Assembly (NCBI RefSeq): GCF_002095435.2
Contig: NZ_MJEJ02000043.1
Location: 2,084 to 66,083 of the forward strand
Reading direction: 5' to 3'
Length of the DNA: 64,000 nt
Origin: Williamsia sp. 1138
Lineage (GTDB): Bacteria; Actinomycetota; Actinomycetes; Mycobacteriales; Mycobacteriaceae
In this document: piece after piece, positions 37,691 to 48,411 of the stretch
How positions within the stretch are numbered: position 1 is the stretch's first letter
Layout: every line of letters starts with the position of its first letter
Notes under the pieces: model-generated
Database searches by the model: none
What the model saw: the letters and a program-made list of their open reading frames with translations, nothing else
Told to the model about the DNA's origin: nothing
Position numbers and translations under genes: made by a program

Positions 37691-39465
37691 ACGACGATCG
37701 ATCCGAGGGACCGCCTGACGATCCCGGCCACGGCGACCGCACAGAACAGCAGGAGCGGGCGGCCCACCGCCGACGGCGGTCCGGTGGACACCCGGACCCC
37801 GAGCGGCTGCGGTACTTCACCCATGGCGATGGCGCGCCTCGCTCCGGTGGTCGTCACGGTCCCCGGGTCATCCCGCTGCAAGATCCGGGTGCCTCTCGTC
37901 GTAACCCGCCCGGCCGGGGCAGCCCACCGGCGGCCGGCTCGCCGTGGTCTCCACCCGGGTCCGACGATGGCCGCCGCCCACCGCCGCCGGGGGCTTCTCC
38001 ACCTTCTTCCGCGGCTCCGCCCGCCCGAGAGCGCGGCCCGGTCGATTCCGGGCCCCTCCGGCCACCTGCCACCGGCCACGAACCTCGGTTCGACCGTCAG
38101 GGTCCGCCCCCACACGCCTACGACCCTGCGCCGACGCACGACGCCCCGGGACCGTTCTCTGATCCCGGTCGAGACGAGTACGACCGCAGGCAGGCCGACG
38201 CCCGCGAGCGGAGTTCGCGGGCGCAGGCCGCTGTCGGCGCCTCCACCACCGAACGCGACGGGGGACCGTTGCCGGCCCACGACCGCTCGCCGAAACGAAG
38301 CGCCGCTGCAGAACGCAGACGCCGGCGGCGCCGAGTCGTCATCTCGATCGCTCTCGTTTTCATGGTGGTGCTGATCGGAGGCATCGGTTACGCGGGACTG
38401 CGCGTGGTCGGGTTCTTCGGCGCCGACGACAAGGACTTCACCAACACCGCAGGTACGGCCGATGTGATCGTGCAGATCCCGCAAGATGCGACGCTGACGA
38501 AGTTCGGTGAGATCCTCACGGAGAACGACGTGGTGGCCAGCGTCAACGCCTTCACCACGGCGGCCAATGGCGAACCGATATCGGCGGGATTCTACAAGCT
38601 CCGCACCGAGATCCCCGCCAGCACGGCGGTGGCGATGATGACGAACACCGAGAACAGGGTGGGCAGGGTCGTCATCCCCGAGGGCCTGCAGCTCGACACC
38701 AAGGAAGGTATCGACGGAAAGACGACGCCGGGTATCTTTGCCAGGGTCGCCGAGGCGACCACCGTCGACCTCAACGGTGAGGAAAGCGGCGTCACCGTCG
38801 AAGAACTCGCCCAGGCCGCCGCCACGGCGACACCACAGGAGCTGGGTGTGCCGTCCTGGGCGACGGATGCGGTGACCGCGCTGACCGGTGACCACCGGCG
38901 GATCGAAGGTTTGATCGCGCCGACGTCGTGGGAGGCCATCGACCCATCCCAGACGCCGGTGCAGATGCTCAATTACCTGATCTCCCGGAGCGCGTCCCTG
39001 TTCGCTCAGTGGGGGTTGCCGGAATCGGGAACCTCCACCAGCAATCTGACGCCCTACCAGACACTGGTGACCGCCTCGGTCGTCGAACGTGAGGTGAATC
39101 GGGCGGAGGACTACCCGAAGGTCGCCCGGGTGATCGTCAACCGGCTCGGTGACGACCAGGCGCTACAGATGGACTCGACGGTGAACTACACCTCGGCCAT
39201 CCAGAACATCGACGTCGCGGGCGATGACTTCACCGCGGCAACCAAGTGGAACACCTACCAGCAGAAGGGACTGCCTCCGACGCCGATCGGAGCGGTGGGC
39301 CAACCTGCACTGCAGGCCTCGCTCGATCCACCTGCGGGTAACTGGCTGTACTTCGTCTCCGTCGACCAGCAGGGGACCACACTGTTCACCGAGGACTTCG
39401 AGCAACACAAGCGGAACCGTCAACAGGCGTGCGACAACGGTGTGCTGAAGACCAACTGTGGATGA
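37687..39465 (+). CDS. mltG: Endolytic transglycosylase MltG
   Basis: Cleaves nascent peptidoglycan glycan strands and so limits their length. The protein has 592 residues: about 210 disordered Pro/Gly/Arg-rich cytoplasmic residues, a basic stop and membrane helix (VVISIALVFMVVLIGGIGYAGL), a LysM-like section, then the YceG catalytic domain with Glu467 in ASVVEREVN as the expected catalytic acid. The very long N-tail is common in actinobacteria and may bind divisome partners. GTG start overlaps the ruvX stop. The stop codon lies inside the first unit of a 15-bp repeat. Confidence 0.94.
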   Translation: MNDDRSEGPPDDPGHGDRTEQQERAAHRRRRSGGHPDPERLRYFTHGDGAPRSGGRHGPRVIPLQDPGASRRNPPGRGSPPAAGSPWSPPGSDDGRRPPPPGASPPSSAAPPARERGPVDSGPLRPPATGHEPRFDRQGPPPHAYDPAPTHDAPGPFSDPGRDEYDRRQADARERSSRAQAAVGASTTERDGGPLPAHDRSPKRSAAAERRRRRRRVVISIALVFMVVLIGGIGYAGLRVVGFFGADDKDFTNTAGTADVIVQIPQDATLTKFGEILTENDVVASVNAFTTAANGEPISAGFYKLRTEIPASTAVAMMTNTENRVGRVVIPEGLQLDTKEGIDGKTTPGIFARVAEATTVDLNGEESGVTVEELAQAAATATPQELGVPSWATDAVTALTGDHRRIEGLIAPTSWEAIDPSQTPVQMLNYLISRSASLFAQWGLPESGTSTSNLTPYQTLVTASVVEREVNRAEDYPKVARVIVNRLGDDQALQMDSTVNYTSAIQNIDVAGDDFTAATKWNTYQQKGLPPTPIGAVGQPALQASLDPPAGNWLYFVSVDQQGTTLFTEDFEQHKRNRQQACDNGVLKTNCG

Positions 39466-39505
39466 TTGACGTCGGGATGATTGACTTCGGGATGATTGAC
39501 GTCGG
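39461..39505. repeat. 15-bp tandem repeat, three copies, at the mltG-aroE junction
   Basis: GATGATTGACGTCGG occurs at 39461-39475, 39476-39490 (one base different) and 39491-39505, and a shortened fourth GGATGAGTGAC follows. mltG and aroE share a frame here, and each unit puts TGA then TTG in that frame, giving stops at 39463, 39478 and 39493. The first is the mltG stop. Confidence 0.85.
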
Positions 39506-39507
39506 GG

Positions 39508-40350
39508 ATGAGTGACAACGGGATCAGCGTAATGAAGGGTCCACGCGCGGCAGCGATCTTGGGTTCGCCGGTGTCGCATTCGCGATCACCTGCATTGCAC
39601 CTCGCGGCCTACGAGGCCCTCGGCCTCACCGGCTGGACGTACGAGCGTATGGAGTGCACGGCCGAGCAGCTACCCGCGCTCGTGTCGGGTCTCGATGAGA
39701 GATACGTGGGTCTGTCCGTCACGATGCCGGGCAAGCGCGCAGCCCTGGCGTTCGCGGATCATCGCACCGAGCGGGCGGCGGCCGTGGGTTCGGCCAACAC
39801 GCTGGTCCGTCGCGAGGACGGCTGGCACGCGGACTGTACCGACGTGGACGGCGCCTCGGCCGCCCTTGTCGACCTCGGGATCACCGACGGAGCCGGCTCG
39901 CGAGCTGTCCTGGTGGGGGCAGGCGGCACCGCAGCGCCGGTGGTGGCCGCACTGGCCGCCGCAGGGTTCCGGGAGTTGAGCGTGGTCGCCCGCAGCGCTG
40001 GTCGCGCGAGCGAGGTGCTCGCTGTCGCCGACGCGTACGGTATCGCCGCCGAGGTGCTCGCATTCGAGCCGAATTTCACGCTGCGCGAGCGCACCCGCGA
40101 CTGCGCTGTCCTGGTCAACACGGTCCCGGCCGCCGCAGCAGCTCCCTTGGTCTCGGCGCTGTCGTCCGCGCCGCGCCTTTTCGATGTGATCTACGACCCG
40201 TGGCCGACCCCGCTGGCGGCGGCGGTCGAAAGCGCCGGCGGCCTGGTTGTCGGCGGCCTGGTGATGTTGCTGAACCAGGCATACGGGCAGGTCGAGCAGT
40301 TCACCGGGATGCCGGCGCCACGGGTGGCGATGGCCGCAGCGCTCACCTGA
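39508..40350 (+). CDS. aroE: Shikimate dehydrogenase
   Basis: Reduces 3-dehydroshikimate to shikimate with NADPH, fourth step of the shikimate pathway. It has about 280 residues. The substrate-binding motif LGSPVSHSRSPALH, SVTMPGKRAAL with the catalytic Lys, and VLVGAGGTAAPVVAAL as the nucleotide loop are clear. The Asn-Thr motif SANTLV and the late GLVMLLNQA segment are present. ATG 39508 follows the 15-bp repeats; TTG 39496 and ATG 39532 (with GGGA upstream) are alternatives, and the last may be the true start since homology begins near there. Confidence 0.94.
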   Translation: MSDNGISVMKGPRAAAILGSPVSHSRSPALHLAAYEALGLTGWTYERMECTAEQLPALVSGLDERYVGLSVTMPGKRAALAFADHRTERAAAVGSANTLVRREDGWHADCTDVDGASAALVDLGITDGAGSRAVLVGAGGTAAPVVAALAAAGFRELSVVARSAGRASEVLAVADAYGIAAEVLAFEPNFTLRERTRDCAVLVNTVPAAAAAPLVSALSSAPRLFDVIYDPWPTPLAAAVESAGGLVVGGLVMLLNQAYGQVEQFTGMPAPRVAMAAALT

Positions 40351-40381
40351 TCCGCGAGTTCTCCACAGATCTGACCGCCAT

Positions 40382-40403
40382 CCCCAGAGTGGTGCTCTGT
40401 GGG
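40382..40403 (+). terminator. Hairpin after aroE
   Basis: CCCCAGAG and CTCTGTGGG pair around TGGTG with a one-base bulge (5 plus 3 bp). No T-run follows, so it is a weak or Rho-assisted terminator at best. Confidence 0.3.
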
Positions 40404-40420
40404 AGTGTCCTGGCACGGCG

Positions 40421-40825
40421 ATGGTCGATGGTGGACGGATGCAGCTGGTGCTCCCGATACTTGCGATCTGGTTGATCGCTCTGTCGATATCTGACCTGCG
40501 CGAGCGCAGACTCCCCAACACCCTGACCCTGCCCGCGCTCTTCGGGGCTGTTGTCGGGGCCGTCACTCATCCCGCCGCGATACCGGCGTTGCTGCTCGCC
40601 GCCGCGGCGTACGGCGTGATCCATGCACTGGGTGGCTGCGGGGGTGGCGATCTCAAACTCGTCCCGACGTTGGGCGCGATGTCTGGCTCGCTGCTGGCGG
40701 GGGCCGTACTGATCCTGCTCGCCCAGCTGTTCACCCTCGCCGGTGCTGCGGGGTCTGGCCGGAACCCACAGGCACACGGTCCGCCACTCTGTATCGCCGC
40801 GGCCCTGTCGTGTGGTGTCTGGTGA
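40421..40825 (+). CDS. A24 family prepilin peptidase-like protein (short form)
   Basis: The protein has 134 residues and about four membrane helices. The two catalytic aspartates of GxGD proteases are visible: Asp in SISDLRERRLPN and in GCGGGDLKL. The N-terminal methyltransferase-type domain of full PilD is absent, as in many actinobacterial versions. It would cleave type IV pilin-like (Flp/Tad) signal peptides at the membrane. No pilin or secretion ATPase genes are in the window. ATG 40421 or ATG 40439 could start it. The same kind of gene sits near aroE in M. tuberculosis (Rv2551c). Confidence 0.85.
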   Translation: MVDGGRMQLVLPILAIWLIALSISDLRERRLPNTLTLPALFGAVVGAVTHPAAIPALLLAAAAYGVIHALGGCGGGDLKLVPTLGAMSGSLLAGAVLILLAQLFTLAGAAGSGRNPQAHGPPLCIAAALSCGVW

Positions 40826-40880
40826 GTGTCGCGGCATCTGGTGACGGCGCACCAGTGCAGGCGTGGAACAATTGAGAACT

Positions 40881-42067
40881 GTGTTGCGCTGGAGTACTGC
40901 CGGAGAATCCCATGGTCCCGCTCTGGTCGCTGTCCTGGAAGGGATGGTGGCCGGTGTCGAGGTGACCTCGTCACAGATCGCCGACCAATTGGCTCGTCGC
41001 CGATTGGGCTACGGCCGCGGGGCGAGAATGAAGTTCGAGGCCGATCAGGTGACCGTGGTGGGCGGAGTACGCCACGGACTCACCATGGGTGGCCCGGTGG
41101 CCATCGAGGTCGGCAACACCGAGTGGCCGAAGTGGGAAACGGTGATGTCTGCGGACCCCGTTCCGCAGGAGGAGCTCGACGGGATCGCCCGCAACGCCCC
41201 GCTCACGCGGCCCCGTCCGGGCCACGCCGACTATTCCGGAATGCTCAAATACGGCTTCGACGACGCCCGGCCGGTCCTGGAGCGGGCCAGTGCCCGGGAG
41301 ACCGCCGCCCGAGTCGCCGTGGGCACCGTCGCCAGGAACTTCCTGCGTCAGGTCCTCGGTATCGACGTGCTGTCGCATGTGATCTCCATCGGCGACTCCG
41401 CGCCCTACGTCGGCGCGGCGCCCACGTACCTGGATCTCGAACAGATCGATGCGAGCCCGGTGCGGGCCTACTCCGCCGACGTCGAAGCCGCCATGATCGC
41501 GGAGATCGAGGCCGCCAAGCGGGACGGGGACACACTCGGCGGCGTCGTCGAGGTCGTGGCGACGGGCGTACCGGTCGGACTCGGATCACATGTCAGCGGA
41601 GACCGGAGGCTCGATTCCCGGTTGGCGGGTGCACTGATGGGCATCCAGGCCATCAAAGGTGTCGAGGTGGGGGACGGCTTCGAGACGGCTCGCCGTCGCG
41701 GCAGCGCCGCCCACGACGAGATGGTCCCCGGGCCCGATGGTGCGGTCAGGTCCACAAACCGGGCCGGTGGGCTCGAAGGCGGGATGAGCAACGGTGAGTT
41801 CATCCGGGTACGCGCGGCGATGAAACCGATCTCGACGGTCCCACGTGCTCTGTCGACGATGGACATGACCACCGGCGAGCAGGCCACCGCAATTCATCAG
41901 CGGTCGGACGTGTGTGCGGTTCCGGCTGCCGGCGTGGTCGCCGAAAGCATGGTCGCCCTGGTGCTGGCGCAGGCGGCCCTCGAGAAGTTCGGTGGCGATT
42001 CCGCACTCGAGACCGGCGACAACGTCGCCGGCTATCTCAAACGCGTGGCCGCGCGGCTGCCGCAACC

Positions 42068-42071
<4 letters not shown>
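40881..42071 (+). CDS. aroC: Chorismate synthase
   Basis: Last shikimate step: converts 5-enolpyruvylshikimate 3-phosphate to chorismate using reduced FMN. It has 396 residues from GTG 40881, which gives the family start [14 protein letters not shown]; a GTG six codons earlier (40863) is possible. [20 protein letters not shown] and the C-terminal [19 protein letters not shown] carry conserved FMN- and substrate-binding residues. The stop overlaps the aroK start (GTGA), opening the aroC-aroK-aroB unit. Confidence 0.95.
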
Positions 42072-43707
<1,636 letters not shown>

Positions 43708-43724
43708 CGGCGCGAGGGCCATCG

Positions 43725-43784
43725 CCCACCCGAATTCGCGAGGCCCACCCGACGTTTCGGGTGGGCCTCGCAAATTCGGGTGGG
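43725..43784. terminator. Long bidirectional hairpin terminator
   Basis: Arms 43725-43752 and 43757-43784 are complementary over 28 bp with a single mismatch and a CGTT loop. It fills the 84-bp gap between convergent aroB and the B-4DMT gene, so it could stop transcription from both sides. There is no T-run, as is common for actinobacterial intrinsic terminators. Confidence 0.85.
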
Positions 43785-43791
43785 TGGTCGA

Positions 43792-44298
43792 CTACTTGGT
43801 GAGTCCGACCGGTTGCGTCTGCTGGTACGAGAAGTCGTCGTCGGCCTCGGCATCGCGGGCGGCCTGGTTCTTGCGGTGTTGGCGGCGGGTCAGGAACCGG
43901 CCCAGCGCAGCCCCCACCAGGGCGGGCACGAAGATCAGCAGCGTGGTGAACGAACCACCCGCGAAGATCTCGATCGCGAGCGAGTTCTGACCGATGCCCG
44001 CCATCACCCAGTTACCCAGGATCCAGCAGACGATCGCGCTGATGAGACCGGCGAAGAGACCGGCCTTGAGCCAGACCATGGTCAGGTCGCGGTAGTCGTC
44101 GGGATCCTCGTGTTCGCGACCGTCGACGAGTCCGTCGACACCGCCCCAGATCAGCGCAACGAGGACGACCGCCGCGATGGCGACCGTCTTCCACATCGTC
44201 GATTCCAGAGGCCAGGCGACGATGGCCAGACCCAACAGGACCCGGGCACCGATGTGCACCGCCGACATGACCAACCCACGCAACAACCACGCAACCAT
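43792..44298 (-). CDS. B-4DMT family membrane protein
   Basis: The protein has 168 residues and four predicted membrane helices: LVMSAVHIGARVLLGLAIVAW, MWKTVAIAAVVLVALIWGGV, a third around LKAGLFAGLISAIVCWILG and a fourth near FTTLLIFVPALVGAALG. A polar Gln/Asp-rich tail follows. The family is named as transporters of the bacterial 4-TM DMT type, but no substrate is known. A similar reverse-strand gene (Rv2536) lies beside pepQ in mycobacteria, so position supports the call. Confidence 0.85.
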   Translation of the reverse strand: MVAWLLRGLVMSAVHIGARVLLGLAIVAWPLESTMWKTVAIAAVVLVALIWGGVDGLVDGREHEDPDDYRDLTMVWLKAGLFAGLISAIVCWILGNWVMAGIGQNSLAIEIFAGGSFTTLLIFVPALVGAALGRFLTRRQHRKNQAARDAEADDDFSYQQTQPVGLTK

Positions 44299-44462
44299 GC
44301 GAGCAGACTACCGATGCCCGGCCGCTTTGTGTGGCAGGGCCCACAAATGAACCCTGTGTCCGGCGTTATCGGGACGTTCCGGCGGGGGAAGGCCCAGTTC
44401 GGCTCCGGCCGAACAGCACGCCTTCGGGTACGCCGCGGTCCGCCCCGGCGGGCCCACTCCAC

Positions 44463-44468
44463 TAGCCT
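44463..44468 (+). promoter_or_regulatory. Candidate -10 element of a leaderless pepQ transcript
   Basis: TAGCCT fits TANNNT and ends 6 bases before the ATG, so transcription would start at or next to the A of the start codon. No ribosome-binding site is visible in front of the ATG, which agrees with a leaderless message. Confidence 0.35.
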
Positions 44469-44474
44469 TGACAC

Positions 44475-45623
44475 ATGAGTGCCACCTCACAGACCTCGCA
44501 ACAGTCGGCCGGCGTCGCCCGCGTGGCGCCCGACCTGGGTCCGACCGCACAGAGCGCGAGGCGGGACCTGCTGCGCGCCCAGCTCGATACCGCGGGGGTG
44601 GACGCGGTGCTGATCACCGATCTGATCAACCTGCGGTATCTGACCGGGTTCACCGGGTCCAACGGCGCTCTCGTGGTGACCGCGACCGGGGCTGACACGA
44701 TCAGCACCGACGGCCGCTACCTCACCCAGGTGTCCGAGCAGGCGCCGGATCTGAGCGCGATCATCGCCCGCGATTGTCCGAGGGCTCTGATCGAGGACCT
44801 GTCCGGCTCCGGGGCCAGGATCGGCTTCGAGAAGCACATCGTGACGGTGGCGACCCACCAACGACTGGTCCCTCTTCTGACCGGCGGGGAGACCCTCGTC
44901 GGGGTGGCGCCTCTCGTCGAGGAGCTTCGTATCGTCAAAGACGAGTACGAGGTGGAGCAGATCCGCACCGCGTGCCAGGCGGCAGACCTCGCGTTGGCCG
45001 ACATCATCGCCGACGGATTGCTCGTCCCGGGACGTACCGAGCGGCAGGTGGCACGAGCGCTGGAATGGGCGATGTTCGAGCGGGGCGCCGAAGCGATCTC
45101 TTTCGAGACGATCGTCGCCACCGGGGCGAACTCGGCCATCCCGCATCACCGGCCGACGGACGCCGAGCTCAGCTCCGGCGACCTGTTGAAGATCGATTTC
45201 GGGGCGGTCGTCGAGGGCTATCACTCCGACATGACCCGCACGTACGTGCTCGAGACCGTGCAACCGTGGCAACGCGACATCTACGAGGTGGTCGCGGCCG
45301 CGCAACTGGCGGGACGCGAAGCGCTCGAACCCGGCGTCGAAGCGGTCGGGGTCGATGCCGCCGCTCGTTCGATCATCGATGATGCGGGGTTCGGCGAGTA
45401 CTACGTCCACGGCCTGGGCCACGGCGTCGGCCTGCAGATCCATGAAGCGCCGTCGATCGGGGCTCTCAGCACGGGTACACTGCCATGCGGTGCAGCTGTA
45501 ACCGTCGAGCCCGGCGTCTACCTGCCGGGTAGGGGCGGTGTCAGGATCGAGGACACCCTCGTGGTCCGTGACGGCGAACCCGAACTGCTCACCACCACCG
45601 ACAAGACATTCACCGTCATCTGA
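44475..45623 (+). CDS. pepQ: M24 family aminopeptidase P/Xaa-Pro dipeptidase
   Basis: Cleaves peptides next to proline. It has 382 residues, with a creatinase-type N-terminal domain (about 25-150) and a pita-bread catalytic domain. Metal ligands are visible as the two Asp of DFGAVVEGYHSDMTRTY, the His of HGLGHGVGLQIHEAP, and the two Glu of VEPGVYLPGRGGVRIEDT. It is cytosolic, with no signal peptide. Divergent from the B-4DMT gene across a 176-bp gap, and followed by efp and nusB as in related genomes. Confidence 0.93.
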   Translation: MSATSQTSQQSAGVARVAPDLGPTAQSARRDLLRAQLDTAGVDAVLITDLINLRYLTGFTGSNGALVVTATGADTISTDGRYLTQVSEQAPDLSAIIARDCPRALIEDLSGSGARIGFEKHIVTVATHQRLVPLLTGGETLVGVAPLVEELRIVKDEYEVEQIRTACQAADLALADIIADGLLVPGRTERQVARALEWAMFERGAEAISFETIVATGANSAIPHHRPTDAELSSGDLLKIDFGAVVEGYHSDMTRTYVLETVQPWQRDIYEVVAAAQLAGREALEPGVEAVGVDAAARSIIDDAGFGEYYVHGLGHGVGLQIHEAPSIGALSTGTLPCGAAVTVEPGVYLPGRGGVRIEDTLVVRDGEPELLTTTDKTFTVI

Positions 45624-45698
45624 TCGCGCGCCCCGGCGCGAGCAGCAGATGGGCGCAGCAACAACATGCCCGGGGCGGGTGAGAGGAAGAACAGCAAA

Positions 45699-46262
45699 GT
45701 GGCAAACACCTCGGATTTCAAAAACGGCCTGGTGCTCAACATGGAGGGCAACCTCTGGCAGATCCTTGAGTTCCAGCACGTGAAGCCCGGCAAGGGGCCG
45801 GCCTTCGTCCGGACCAAGCTGAAGAACATCCTGTCGGGCAAGACCGTCGACAAGACCTTCAACGCGGGTGTCAAGGTCGAGACCGCAACGGTCGATCGGC
45901 GCGACATGACCTACCTGTACAACGATGGCACCGACTACGTCTTCATGGATGGCGAGACGTTCGAGCAGCTCAACGTCAGCCCGGAGATCGTCGGGGACAG
46001 CGCGAACTTCATGCTCGAGAACATCAAGGTCCAGGTCGCGACCCACGAAGGCGTGCCGTTGTACGTCGAGTTGCCCGTCACCGTGGAGTTGGTGGTCTCG
46101 CAGACCGATCCTGGCGTCCAGGGCGACCGTTCGACCGGTGGCACCAAGCCCGCGACCCTGGAGACCGGCGCCGAGATCGCCGTCCCGCTGTTCATCAACA
46201 CCGGTGACAAGCTCAAGGTCGACTCGCGCGACGGTGGCTATCTCGGCCGCGTCAACTCCTGA
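45699..46262 (+). CDS. efp: Elongation factor P
   Basis: Relieves ribosome stalling at proline runs by entering the E site. The 187-residue length is exact for EF-P, from a GTG after GAGAGGAAG; an upstream in-frame ATG is not used. Three beta domains are present. The tip loop is VKPGKGPAF with Lys32. A Lys between two prolines is the arrangement described for actinobacterial EF-P that works without lysine modification, and no modification-enzyme genes are nearby. nusB follows after 5 bp. Confidence 0.96.
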   Translation: MANTSDFKNGLVLNMEGNLWQILEFQHVKPGKGPAFVRTKLKNILSGKTVDKTFNAGVKVETATVDRRDMTYLYNDGTDYVFMDGETFEQLNVSPEIVGDSANFMLENIKVQVATHEGVPLYVELPVTVELVVSQTDPGVQGDRSTGGTKPATLETGAEIAVPLFINTGDKLKVDSRDGGYLGRVNS

Positions 46263-46267
46263 CGCTG

Positions 46268-46759
46268 GTGAAACAACCAGGTACCCGCCACAAGGCACGC
46301 AAGCGTGCCGTGGATCTGCTGTTCGAGGCCGAGGTCAAGAATTGCTCGCCGGTCGATCTGATCGTCCAGCGCCGCGAGTTGGCGATCGGCGACGACAGCG
46401 TCGGCAAGATCAACGACTACACCGCCCAGATCATCGAAGGCATCGCCGGCGACACCGCGGGCGTGGACGCGGTCATCTCCTCCCATCTCAAGGAGTGGAC
46501 GCTGCCGCGGTTGCCCGCGGTCGACCGGGCGATCTTGCGGCTGGCGACATGGGAGCTGTTCAACACCGTCGACGTTCCGACCATGGTGGTCGTCGACGAG
46601 GCGGTCGAATTGGCCAAGGAGCTGTCCACGGATGACTCGCCCGCGTTCATCAACGGAGTCCTCGGCCGGATCGTGCTGCTCGCACCGCAGGTTCGGGCCG
46701 CACTCACCGCGGAACGGTCGAGCGGGTCGACGACAGACCATCGATCGCAGGGGTCGTAA
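46268..46759 (+). CDS. nusB: Transcription antitermination factor NusB
   Basis: RNA-binding partner of NusE (S10) in rRNA transcription antitermination. The 163-residue all-helical protein starts with the Arg-rich [17 protein letters not shown], the typical RNA-binding N-terminus, and contains [21 protein letters not shown] and [23 protein letters not shown] start. A 129-bp gap with the PyrR-type RNA element separates it from the pyrimidine operon. In M. tuberculosis nusB and pyrR lie far apart. Confidence 0.95.
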   Translation: MKQPGTRHKARKRAVDLLFEAEVKNCSPVDLIVQRRELAIGDDSVGKINDYTAQIIEGIAGDTAGVDAVISSHLKEWTLPRLPAVDRAILRLATWELFNTVDVPTMVVVDEAVELAKELSTDDSPAFINGVLGRIVLLAPQVRAALTAERSSGSTTDHRSQGS

Positions 46760-46828
46760 CCACGCCTGATAACGTATGGCGAAGAAATTGTGATGGCGAC
46801 CGATACATCTACGGATGGGTGGCCATGA

Positions 46829-47466
<638 letters not shown>

Positions 47467-47467
<1 letters not shown>

Positions 47468-48411
47468 TGCGACATCTGCTGTCCGTGGACGACTTGACCG
47501 TCGACACCGCCACCGAACTCCTCGACGAAGCGGAGCGATTCGAGCAAGCCCTGGTCGGGCGCGAGGTTCGTAAACTCCCGACCCTCCGGGGCCGCACGAT
47601 CATGACGGTGTTCTACGAGAACTCAACACGCACAAGGGTTTCCTTCGAGGTTGCCGGTAAGTGGATGAGTGCCGACGTGATCAACGTCAGCGCGTCCAGC
47701 TCGTCGACCAGCAAGGGGGAGTCGCTACGCGACACCGCGAAGACCCTGCGAGCGGCAGGCGCCGATGCCCTGATCGTGCGCCACCCCGCGTCTGGCGCCG
47801 CGCACCAGATCGCCCAGTGGACGTGGGAGGACGGCACCGGTCCGTCGGTCATCAACGCCGGCGACGGCACCCACGAACATCCCACCCAGGCGCTGCTCGA
47901 CGCCCTCACCCTCCGTCAGCGCCTCGGGTCGCTCGCCGGTCGCCGGATCGCCATCGTCGGGGACGTCTTGCATTCGCGGGTGGCCCGCTCGAATGCGCAC
48001 CTGCTCGCGAAACTGGGTGCGCAGGTGGTGCTCGTCGCGCCACCCACACTGTTGCCCGTCGGGGTCGAGACGTGGCCTGTCGAGATCTCGCACAGTCTCG
48101 ACGCCGAACTCGCCGCGGTGGACGCAGTCATGCTGCTGCGGGTGCAGGCCGAGCGCATGAACGGCGGATTCTTCCCGTCGGCTCGCGAGTACTCGATCCG
48201 CTACGGCTTGTCCGATCGGCGTTCGGCTCTGCTGGCCGATCATGCGGTGGTTCTTCATCCCGGTCCCATGCTGCGCGGCATGGAGATCGGATTCTCGGTC
48301 GCGGATTCGTCGAAGGCGACTGTGCTGCAACAGGTATCCAACGGAGTGCATATGCGGATGGCGGTGTTGTTCACCTTGCTGGTCGGAACCGAGAGCGAGG
48401 GTCCGGCGTGA
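47467..48411 (+). CDS. pyrB: Aspartate carbamoyltransferase catalytic subunit
   Basis: Joins carbamoyl phosphate and aspartate. It has 314 residues. [17 protein letters not shown] is the carbamoyl-phosphate site, and [13 protein letters not shown] and [17 protein letters not shown] are further conserved blocks. [11 protein letters not shown] near the end closes the active site. No pyrI regulatory subunit is seen, so feedback control is probably through PyrR and carbamoyl phosphate synthase. It is coupled to pyrR and pyrC by overlaps. Confidence 0.97.

Noticed and set aside
47661-48407. Upstream extension of the pyrC frame
   Set aside because: It lies wholly inside pyrB and is Arg-rich shadow sequence. 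The GTGA overlap at 48408 is the natural start.
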